A stretch of DNA of 64,000 bases. Origin: Branchiostoma floridae. Lineage: Eukaryota > Chordata > Leptocardii > Amphioxiformes > Branchiostomatidae. The notes under the pieces were generated by a model. It was given only the letters and a program-made list of their open reading frames with translations, had not been told where the DNA came from and searched no databases. Of this stretch, positions 22,601 to 34,600 are shown piece by piece (within the stretch, counting starts at the first letter, position 1; each line of letters opens with the position of its first letter). The position numbers were made by a program, and so were the translations under genes. Location: NCBI RefSeq assembly GCF_000003815.2, contig NC_049988.1, positions 10,603,521-10,667,520 on the forward strand, written 5' to 3'.

Positions 22601-25600
22601 TGCAAAATTAGAATTCACAACTGCTGTCACAATTATTGAAATAGCTTCTTGCACTGTTGAAAAAAAAGTTACCCAGGCATTTAATTAATAAGCTCTCCAT
22701 TTTATATATTTTTTTAGCAAATGGCAAAGTACCATCCACGCATTATCTTTACCTACTACTAGTAGATACGATATCACAATTTTTCCGATTGTTGCTCATG
22801 CTCCTTTTAATACTATTTCAAACACACTACTCTAGAGACAAGAGCTCAGCCCACTGGCACTGACGAGACAACGGTAAATGTGACAACAGGTAAGGTAGTA
22901 GCTGTCCTTGGTACTGACTTAGCAATCATATTCTTGTATCAAAGTTTAGTTATTTCTCTAAATAAAGACTGTGCTCTTCACGATCATTTTATTCACCACA
23001 ATCATTCAATGAATACAATCAGTAAAGCACATACAACAAATCCCGTTAGCAATGTTAACGGAAGTTTGTTTTCAATTACAACTCCGACAGCTTCACCCAC
23101 CACTATCAAGAAAAGGACCACTGTTCAGACAACATCTCGTCGATCTACAGCGATAACATCAGCAGTCCCTGGTAAGATAAGCGTCGGTTACTAATATACT
23201 TACAAAAATGACGAAAAGTTGGTCCAGTCGTTGTCGTTGGGATAGGTCGTTTTGCAAAAAAATGACATTAATGCAAAATTATCACTAAGACGAGTACCAC
23301 CGCTGAATACCTAGAACGTCTGTTCACGCCTAACACACATCGCACCTGACATTCTCCTGTAACAGTTGCAACGTCATTAAAGTCAACTTCTAACATTTTT
23401 GTGTTTTTTAGTTAATGGCGGTTGGTCAAACTGGGGTCCATGGTCCGGATGTGACTGTGGACTCGGTAGCACTAACAGAACCCGGAACCGAACCTGCACC
23501 AACCCTGCACCATCTGACGGTGGGGCGGACTGTGCTGGGCAGGCTCAGCAGACAGAACAATGCAACACGGGGGTGCCATGTCCTGGTAAGTGTTAATTAC
23601 AATGTTGTACCTCAATTCTATCCTCCGTGCAGATAACTAAATTTCACAACGCCATGTCCAAACAAACACGTCGGGCAGTACGAAGTTGTAATTTTGCCGT
23701 CAAATAGGAAACACAACATAAGACACATAACGCCATTCGGATGATCGAATAGCACCCTCTTATAATTATGATCCTGAAAATTCCTGTGAAATCAACTTCC
23801 ACATCATCTTTGTGTTCGTTGTAGTCAATGGCGGTTGGTCAAACTGGGGCCCGTGGTCCGGATGTGACTGTGGACTTGGTACCCAAACTCGGAACCGAAC
23901 CTGCACCAACCCTGCACCGGCTGACGGTGGGGCGGACTGTGCTGGACCGGCACAGGAGACACAACCATGCAATACGGGCGTGTCCTGTCCCGGTAAGTGT
24001 TAGTTATGTTGTGGCCCCTGCATCTCCAATAGATTTTCCTTTATGAAGATATAGAGCGGTGCTCATTCTGGCCTGAGCAAGATTGTAAGGTCAAAATCAA
24101 CGTATTCGTCAGTGCCCTACCTATGCTAAAGTCAAGAAATGTGCAAAAAAGGGGTGCCTATAATGGTCCTTTTAGAAAACTTACAGTCCCGATACGATTC
24201 CTACTTAGAATAGTACAATCTCATTTCTACATGTAGTTGATGGCGTTTGGTCGAACTGGGGCCCTTGGTCCGGCTGCAGTGTGACGTGTGGAACTGGAAC
24301 GAGGTCACGGGACAGAATCTGCACCAATCCTGCACCAGCTAACGGCGGGGCGGACTGTGATGGCCCAGGTCGTGAGATACAACAATGCAATGCTGTACCC
24401 TGCCCCGGTATGTTCGCTGACGATCAGGGCGTACCAAACAGCCCATTTGCGTTTTTGGGATCAGATCATTGTAATGTTCATTGTTCATGCTTATCCAAGC
24501 GTGGTATTACACCTATCTAGATAGCGTGTAAGACCCTTCCTTATACACACATTGGTGAATTCACTTTCTCTGTGTCTTTTTAGTTAATGGCGGTTGGTCA
24601 AACTGGGGCCCGTGGTCCGGATGTGACTGTGGACTTGGTACCCAAACTCGGAACCGAACCTGCACCAACCCTGCACCAGCTGACGGTGGGGCGGACTGTG
24701 CTGGACAAAGTCAACAGACACAGCCATGTAACACGGGCGTGTCCTGTCCCGGTAAAACTAAATTCCAGTTATGTCCCTGCATCTTCAATTTACTCTTCTT
24801 GTTTATGTGAAACTCAGTGACTGACATTCTACAGTTTTATCTGCAATGCCATGCCTTTATGTTAAGGAATACGCCCATTCTACCAGAAAATAATTGATCG
24901 TCCGTGTAATCAAAGCATTCGTAAGCCTCTCCATTTTCACACTGATTAAAATTACACCAGTATTTTTGCCTATGATTTCCCTTAAACAACACAAGTCAAG
25001 TTTCATTTCAAATCCTGTAGTTGATGGCGAATGGTCAAACTGGAGCCCATGGTCCGACTGCTGCGAGACGTGTGGGGTTGGTACTCAAAGTCGGAACCGA
25101 AGCTGCACCAATCCTGCACCAGCTAACGGTGGGGCGGACTGTGCTGGGCCAGATCATGAGACACAGCAATGTAACACGGGGACGCCCTGTCCAGGTAACA
25201 GAGGTTTTGTCAAGTCAATGATCGTTTTGTTAAGTTCATGGTGATCCACCTGAATCGCTTGTGTTAAGTTCAGTGTTCAGTGAAACCGTCGTTAAGATTA
25301 CCTATTCCGACGGACAGCTGAAAGGCCCATCTCATCTGAACGGCACAGATAGAACGCCCGCCTCGCACCTCATTCGCCCGTTAGTGAAATGATTAGAATG
25401 TGTTTTTTTTTAGTTGATGGAGGATGGTCAAACTGGGGTCCATGGTCCGACTGCAGTGTGACGTGCGGAGTCGGCACCAGGACTAGGAACCGAACCTGCA
25501 CCAGCCCTGAACCGAGTAACGGTGGGTTGGACTGTGCGGGACCAGATCATGAGACACAACCGTGCAACGTGCCGGTGCCCTGTCCAGGTGCGTCATAGCT

Positions 25601-28600
25601 GTATTGTTGTACCCCTCTTTAAAGCATCCTCCTTTAAGGGAATTAGAAACAAACCACCCACAGCTATATGTACATTCAAACACATCTGGGCATTTTTATA
25701 AATGAAATTGAATGCCAACGCCACCGGGAATAAAAATGATTGAAAGACCATGATCATGTACACCTGTCTGTTTCTTTCGTGTGTTTCTGTCCACAAAAGC
25801 ACAACTTAGAGGTGCTTCTAGTCCCCCTCTTAAAAAGGCACATGTTTCGTTCATTACAACGTATCTTCATTTCTAATGTAGTTGATGGCGGTTGGTCAAG
25901 TTGGGGACCCTGGTCTGGCTGTAGTGTGACGTGTGGAACTGGTACGAGGTCTCGGGACAGAATCTGCACCAATCCCGCACCATCTAACGGCGGGGCGAAC
26001 TGTGTTGGAGAACCCCGGGAGATAGAACAGTGTGACATAGGGACGCCATGTCAAGGTAAGTTAGTTGTATTGTTGTACCCGGCTTTCGATTTACCCTTTT
26101 TTCTCTTCAATCATATAAATGGTCAATTTTAGATTGTTTCAGAGTAGCTTCATCTTTTTTATCTATGGCTGTGTGCGTAGTTGATGGCAGTTGGTCCAAC
26201 TGGAGTCCGTGGTCCAGCTGTAGCGTGACGTGTGGGGGTGGTACTCAGACTCGGACCCGAACGTGCACCAACCCTGCACCATCTAACGGTGGGGCGGACT
26301 GTGGGGTGAACCCAGGTCAAGAGACACAGCAATGCAACACGGGAGTGCCATGTGAAGGTACGTCTATCCTGGAAAATCGTCCCTTTTGCTTTAAACTAAA
26401 GGATACTGTAGCATGAAAGTTCATCTGTGTTGGTAGAATACATTATAGAGAATTACTAAACTTTCATTCCAACACAAAGATAATGTAGGGATTTACCCCT
26501 AAACTTTCGGTCGATCTCCGTGGACCTTGTTCACAGAATGACCCTTTCTCACTCCTGCAGTGACGTCAGGAAGACACCACTTTTGCAGGAGGGGGTCATA
26601 AATATCAGAAAGTCTATGTCACCCCCCCCCCCCCCGTCTCTGTTGAGTGTGGGCCGATGAGCTCTAATGTGCAAGGCCTCCTTCACTCCTCGTGCGAAGA
26701 AATCCTGTTCTGCGTCTAGGACTTTAACACTGTCTAACGAAATGGAATGTCCCGGAGACTCTAGGTGTATATGTTGTGACACCTCGGAGCTGACAGAGCT
26801 TGGACGTCGGTGCTCGAGGAACCTAGTTTTCAATGCGCGCTCCGTTTCACCAATATACGTTTTCTTGCATGGGCCTTTGTTAGTTGTTCCTAAGCACGCA
26901 ATGTGGTACACCACGCCACATCTACTTTCCATAGGAGTTTTGTTCTTAGGTGCCACTAGGAAGTTCTTGAGTGTACGTGTTGGCTTGAAATAGGTCTTAA
27001 TCCTTTATTTGTTGAAAACCCTCCTAAGTGCTTCCGGGGTCCCTTTCACATAAGAGAACATCACATGTGAGAAAGGGTCATTCTGTGAACAAGGTCGACG
27101 GAGATCGACCGAAAATTTAGAGGTAAGTCCCTACATTATCTTTGTGTTGGAATGAAAGTTTAGCAATTCTCTATAAAGGATACTCTATTTCGCTCAAAGC
27201 GGCATATGTAAGTGGGGGTAAAGATGGTAACTCCCGGTTCTTTTTGGGAATCTGCTACAAGAGTTCGACACTAGAGGGAAATGACCACACGGACACGAGG
27301 CATTCTCTGTTCACACAAAGGCTTTGCTCTCAAGACAGCCGCACCTGGACGCACCCTGGTTTCAACTGAGCTTCTGAGCAAAAAGCCTTCAATTTATTCA
27401 TCTTCTTCTGGCACCTTATCGCGAGACGTGTGTCTCGGGTTCACTCCAGGAAGTACCTTTACCATACATATCATAACAGTGAAGAAATCTTTGTTCTGGC
27501 TTTGTTGTTTTAGAGAACAAAGGGTTAAGGAACTAATGTCTACCTGCTAATGAGTTCTATGGCTTCAGTGTGAATTACAATAACACATGATAATGGTTCT
27601 TATGGGTTCTGTGTGAAGTACACTAACATATGGGGACTGGCCCCAGCTTGTAGTCTCCAGTCAATGCAAATTACAGTTATCACCTCAGCATTATGGCACT
27701 GTCACAATCAGCATACTAATTCTAGTCCTAGCAAAATGACAGCAAACAATACAAAATGGACTACAATATTTTGGTATTCCGCCCTACTTACACCCGCCCA
27801 TAAATTTTTAATCGAGCCGTCCCCGGCGAGGCAGACATGTGCATACTGATAAAAAAACACTTCCATATTTAAACTCCTGATCAAACAACTTAGACAAACA
27901 ATGGTAAAGAAATACTACAAAGAATCTAGAAACATAATACATTGACAATACGGAACGTGGTCACAGAGTTCATCATAATTCAGAGTTCAAAATCTCGAGT
28001 TGCTTTCCACCCTTCAGTCAGTCGTGGTGTTCATATTCTCCTCTCTTCTCTCCCAGTTTCCACCCGCTTCCACCAGTCCGGTCCCTCCCAGGTCGGTGTT
28101 TCTTCGCGGTGTCTCTCCCTCCTCCCGTGTTGTTGCAAGGCGCACAGACGTCTGCACACAGTCTCTCCCCAGGTGCTTTCCATCTCGCCGGCCTCCAGTG
28201 GAAGGTTTCCCGACGACGATGTGTACGCTGCGGGAGTCCCCGTTAAGGTGGCGACTGCGACACGGCGTCCAAGTAGGGTCGGATGGCCTGGCGGTAGTTA
28301 ACCTCTCCAGCCAAACGTCGACGTCCTTCGTGAACCTGTGCAGGAATAGGGGAAGAGAACACACAAACACACACACCTAGCCTGACCGCCATAACTATCA
28401 GATACTCGCACAAAATATTCCTACCAACTTCACTGAGACACTCACGAAAAAACTGTTGTGACGTCAACACAATCCAGACTATAAACTCTCCCTGACCAGG
28501 AACTCCTTCAACTCTATGAATACTAATCATACTACCGCAACTAACTGGAAATATAATCGCTATATAACTTAACAAGAGACTAATTTGGGAAGGGGCAACC

Positions 28601-31600
28601 ACCTTGTCTAATCTACGAGCAGTGCGATTTACCGAAGGGCCGGAGCCCAACGCCGAAGTATGGCTTTCCAAGCAAAACGCACTACTTGCCTCCCCCGGCT
28701 AACTATTTTCCCTAAGATGGCTGCCCACTTCAAAAGTCCGAAAATACATTTACCTTACTTCAAAACTCATTTTGCTGTATCATTCTTTCTAAGAGATCTA
28801 TATGCACTTTGGAAAAGATTGCTGGCACGCTGTTTAAACACATCAGCGTACCGAACAGGCGGAACCCCTCTGTTTTCTCTCACGGGATACCTGGCTTCTT
28901 CTTCCTCTTCAGGAGGTGCTGCCGGGGGCTGCACGAGAACAATGGGCGGCTCCCCGTCCTCCTCACTCCCCTCATCGTTACTCTCTATGGCTTCCTCTAC
29001 TTCTACCATACCACGCCCCTCGCCTTCCCTTTGCCCGGCACGTGGCCGCCTGGCGTTTCTCGGGCGTGGATCAAACATGCAAGGCGTTAACATGTCCCTA
29101 TGCAAAGTTCTACTTCGCCCCCCTCCCCTCTCTGGCGTGACAACATATACAGGGAGGTCAGCGTTCGGCTTAGACTCTACAATGTGAGGAATTGTCTCCC
29201 ACTGATCCTTAAGTTTACACGGACCCCTTATCTTCTTATTCCTCACCAGAACTCTTTCACCTGGCAACAAGGGGACCGTTTTAGCTGTGCGGTCATGCAG
29301 CCGCTTCTGCCCTGCCTTCGCAGTTTCTGCATTCTTAGCCGCTAGCTCGTACGCATATTGATACCTCTTGTGGTGTTGATTCACCCATTCATCAGGAGAC
29401 ACCTCCTCCGTTTCGGAGTCCTCTACACTATCTATACCTAGAGTCAGATCTATTGGAAGGCGCGCCTGTCTACCAAACAGCAAGTAATACGGTGAATAAC
29501 CTGTTGTCGAGTGCGCGGTATTATTGTACGAGTGCACGAGTTCGGGAAGGTAATCAGGCCACCTGCGCTTCTGCTCTGACGTTAAGGTGCCTAACATATT
29601 TAAGAGCGTTCTGTTGAATCTCTCACACTGACCATTTCCTGACGGATGATACGGAGTTGTCCGGCTTTGTGCTGCCCCATACAACTCACAAAGACTCTGG
29701 ATAGTTTGTGACAAGAAAGTCGCACCCTGGTCTGAATGTAATCTCCTCGGGAAGCCATACGGCATTATGAACTTAGACCACAGAGCCTTAGCTGTCGTTA
29801 CTGCCAACTGATCCCTGGTCGGCACAGCCACCGTGAACTTGGTGAAGTGGTCTGTGATGACTAGAATATACTGATGGCCACTAGTGGCTTTCTCAACCTT
29901 CAGATAATCCACTGCCACTAACTCTAAGGGCGCCTTCGTAACGATACTAACTAAGGGAGACTTATTATTGGGAGGGCGCGTCTTGCGTAAACAACACCTC
30001 TCACAGGACTGAATCCACGCACTTACGTCGCCCTCCATACCTGGCCAATAGAATCTCTGACGCAAGAGATCAAGGACACGTGGAACTCCTAGATGCCCTG
30101 CCCGTGAGTGGACCTGAGAGAATACCTCTCTCCTAAGCGCAGCAGGGAGAACTAATTGTCTAACACCCTGGTCGGTCCTATGATTAACCGCCCGCCTATA
30201 CAGGACACCTTCCTTCAACTCCAATCTCTCCCACTGGCCAAGGATTCTAACTACATCTCTCTCCTCCCCTGCACGCTCCCTGCAATCTGGCTTCCTACCT
30301 CTATTTACATAATGTATGACTCTATCAATTATCGGGTCATCCCTTTGTTGTTGGGCCAAGTCGTGCTGGGAGCTCCCTGGGAGTGTCGGCATAGGATCAA
30401 AGGGACTAGCACCTACGACTTGACATATCTTGACGGACAAGGGTTCACTAGGAGGTACGACATAATTTTCACAAACAGCGGCGACTACTTCTCTTGGCAA
30501 ACGCGAGAGAACGTCAGCGTTCACATTTGCCTTCCCCGGCCGATACTTTATCTCTAAGTCGAAGTTCGCCAGTCTAGCCGCCCATCTCTGTTCCACTGCC
30601 CCGAGCTGTGCTGTGCCCAGGTGTGCCAGTGGGTTGTTATCTGTATACACTGTGCACTTGGCACCATATAGATAATCTTTAAACTTGTCTGTCACAGCCC
30701 ACTTCAGACCTAACAACTCTAGTTTAAAGGAGCTATAGTTGTCCATCTTACGTTCAGTCGGCCTCAGACCCCTGCTAGCATACGCTATCACCTTCTCTAC
30801 ACCCTTTTGTTCCTGCGACAAGACAGCACCTAGCCCATCATGGCTTGCATCTACGTACAAGGTGAATGGGAGTGTGAAGTCCGGATATGCTAATATATCA
30901 GCGCTCATCAGCTGTTTTCTCAAGGTGTCAAAGGCATCTTGACACTCAGCCGACCATTCGAACGGAGGTGTTACCTGTCTTCTACCCTTCTTTGGCTGAC
31001 CTAATGTTAACTTCTGCAAGGGGTGTGCTATCTTTGCGAAGTCTTTCACGAATCTCCGATAGTATGAGCAGAACCCTAGGAAGGACTTAACTTGCTTTGC
31101 CGTCTTAGGAACCGGCCAGTCTCTTAGGGCCGCACACTTTTCTGGGTCCGTGGCCACCCCTTGTTCAGAAACTACATGTCCCAGATACTTAACCCTTCTT
31201 TTGAATAGGTGACACTTATCTGGGCGCAACTTGAGGCCATGTGCACGGAGACGTGTGAATACTAGGTCTAATCTAGCCAAATGGTCGTCGAAGTCGGACG
31301 AAAATACAATAATATCATCTAGGTATATTAGCAGTGTTTCTAGATTTTGATCCCCTAAGCAACGTTGCATCAGACGTTGGAAAGTTGCAGGAGCCCCTGA
31401 CAACCCGAACGGGAGCCTATTAAACTCAAACAATCCAAATTGTGTTGAAAAAGCTGTCTTTTCTCTATCAGCTTCATCAACCGCGACTTGCCAGTAGCCA
31501 CTAGCCAAGTCCAGGGTAGAAAACATGGCCGCCCCCTGCAGAGCCGATAATGACTCTTCTATCCTGGGCAGGGGGAAGGCATCATGATGGGTCTTGGCAT

Positions 31601-34600
31601 TTAGCCGTCTATAATCAACGCAAAACCTCAAATCTCCGTCTTTCTTCCTGACTAAAACTACTGGGGAAGCCCAGGGACTGCAATATTCTCTTATCACATC
31701 TTGATCTAGCATATCTTGTACGTGTTGTTTTACTTCCTTATAGAGACATGGAGGGATGGTACGATACGGCTGCCGAATAGGCTGGGCGTCACCTGTCCGG
31801 ATCTTGTGTTTGATTGTTTCTGTGTATCCAAAGTCTTGTTTGTGTGAGGAAAACACATCTGCGTGTTTCTCCAACAATGCTTCTAACTTGGCTTCCTGCT
31901 CAGGTGTTAACTCCGCCCCGTCTAAATCTAACTTTGAATACACATTCGGACTGTCAGGATCATCTGTCTTAGCTCTATGCGGTTGGGGAGGCACTTCGTT
32001 TACATCCTCAGTATTCACACTAACGTTACATTGTATAAAATTCACTCTAACTTCCTGCTCCCCTGTAGCCTCTAATTCTACGGTACCCTGAGTCTGCAAT
32101 TCTGCCAAGTACAGAACACCTAGCCGAGCCTTCTGACTTATATGCACGTCCTGCCTACCTACATTGGCAAGACGAATAGGGACTCGCCCTCCGCGTACCT
32201 CAGCGTAACATCTAGCCACAAGGATCGGAGCCGGCAGACAACCTGCGTCCGGCGGTTCCACGAGAACTTGGTACGGCTTATTGTCGGGACTCGGACGGGC
32301 TCTACCATACACTACCATCTCGTGGCCCGCCGGAACAATGATCTGTCGACGACCTGACGCTCTGGCATACCCTACTCTACCATCCTCCCTAGCAAAATTA
32401 GCTTGTCTACGTGCGGAACGTATGGCTTTCTGCCAGGCTTTACTACATGTATCAGTATTAGTTGACTGCCCTGCACTGTCACTGTGATATTCACTAATTA
32501 CATTCATACCGAGGATCCCCGGAGCGGTCCCACACCCATCCTCAACAACAATTATACCGCGCTTTGGTAGCGTCCGTCCCCTGAATGTCACGTCTAATTC
32601 ACAATATCCCACGAATTTGATTGGCAGCCCGTTCGCGCCTGTCAATTTCAGCCAGCTGGACGCGTCTTTCAAACGTTCCCCCCTGTCCCCGAAATGTGTT
32701 TTGAAAAAATTGTAAGTCAACGTGGTCACTTGTGAGCCTGTGTCCATAAGACAAGGGACGGACACACCTTCAAAACCTACTTCTACTATGTCGCATCTCC
32801 CTATTGTCCTAGCCATTAGATCATCACTACTACTATTGCTACTACTATTCGAATTCTGGGACACGCATGTTGACGACCCTTCCCGCAAGCCTGGTCCCTC
32901 AGCCGCGGGCCTATCTAGTTTGGGGGAGTCTGCATGCTGTAGTTTGGCCTGTTATAGCTATTTGGAGCGCCTCTGGGGCAGTTCCTCTGTATGTGCCCCG
33001 GCTCCTTACACCTATGACACACTCGTACCCCACCGCTAGGACAGTCCCTTTGGAAGTGACCGGGCTCGTTACACCCGTAACAGATTGGACGGCCCTGGTC
33101 GTCCCATCCCCTGTTAAATCCCTGTCCATAGCTATTGGTCTGGAGCCCGTTTCTTTCCCCGCGGTTATCATATCTGGGGTTCGATTGGTACCCCCGCCCC
33201 AGCTGAACTGCTTGGAGCTCCTTCCGCAGGGCTTCAATTGTGCGCCCCGTTTCTTCCCTCAGCTTAACTATTTCTGAAACTAAGGCGGACTGCTCTTGAC
33301 TTTGGGCGACCATGTTCTGGCGTGCCCCGACCCCTCGACTGCTCCATTCCCCGCTCAGCTGCAGGGCCTCCTCCCTAATGTCACTAAACGTACGGGGATT
33401 GGCCGGGTCGGCAGACCTGAGGTACTGCCGGAGCTGCCTCTCCAGGTCACGGTCGCCCAGCCCGTCCAGAAACCTGTCTCTGAGCACCGCGTCCTCATCC
33501 ACTAACCTACCTCCCCTCCTCCTCTCTGCCCGTTTTAGTATCTCCTGTAGGCTAAGTGCATACTTATTGATTGGTTCTTCGCTACATTGGTCCCTGGCAT
33601 AGAATCTGCCCATTATCACCGACACTGGGGCTGTGTCACCGTAGGCTGTCTGGAGTGCTTCCTTAACCTTCTCTAAATTCTTCCTGTCATCATCCGACAA
33701 TACGGCGATCACCCTCTTCGCCTGCCCCTCTAAGTTCCTATAAATCATACCAGCCCTCTGTGCCTCTGGCGTACTGTAAAGGGTGAACGCGCTGTCTATC
33801 TCTTCCAAAAATTCTTCCACAACCTGCCCTGACGGCGACCCCGAAAACTTCGGCCACTTTCTTTCGTACGGCACATACATGACGCTAGCGGCTGCCTGTG
33901 CTCCTTCTTCCATGATTAACTATATATACCCACGATCTACCCTCCTTGTTCAACAAAAACAACCTTCTGCCTCCAACCTAACACTTCACAACACTAACAA
34001 CATCAATAACAACACAAGGATAGCTACAGGCGGTCAAACTAACGGTGCATGTGTGTGCTCTCTAGCCCCCTCCCCACAACAGGTCCACATACCTCGGTTT
34101 CGTCGGGTCGGTCGGTGTCGGTCGCCGTGCGGTCTCTCTCTCCCTCGCTCACCGTCCTCCTCTAGGCCCGGTCCTGGTGGCTGTTCCCTCCGTGCGTCTC
34201 TTGCTAAGATGTTGAATAACAGCAGATCCCATCCTCGTCGCCAGATGTAAGTGGGGGTAAAGATGGTAACTCCCGGTTCTTTTTGGGAATCTGCTACAAG
34301 AGTTCGACACTAGAGGGAAATGACCACACGGACACGAGGCATTCTCTGTTCACACAAAGGCTTTGCTCTCAAGACAGCCGCACCTGGACGCACCCTGGTT
34401 TCAACTGAGCTTCTGAGCAAAAAGCCTTCAATTTATTCATCTTCTTCTGGCACCTTATCGCGAGACGTGTGTCTCGGGTTCACTCCAGGAAGTACCTTTA
34501 CCATACATATCATAACAGTGAAGAAATCTTTGTTCTGGCTTTGTTGTTTTAGAGAACAAAGGGTTAAGGAACTAATGTCTACCTGCTAATGAGTTCTATG

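Noticed and set aside
26411-27174. Interpretation as a cut-and-paste DNA transposon because of its inverted ends
   Set aside because: The encoded domain is a Penelope GIY-YIG endonuclease and the flank is a 13-bp duplication; inverted partial copies are common in Penelope elements.
26411-27174. A hammerhead ribozyme, as reported for other Penelope-like elements
   Set aside because: I looked for the CUGAUGA and GAAA core on both strands and did not find a convincing arrangement; a covariance-model search would be decisive.
28243-28671. An envelope or additional gene of the Gypsy element
   Set aside because: The 142-codon frame has no signal peptide, glycoprotein Cys pattern or recognised domain.
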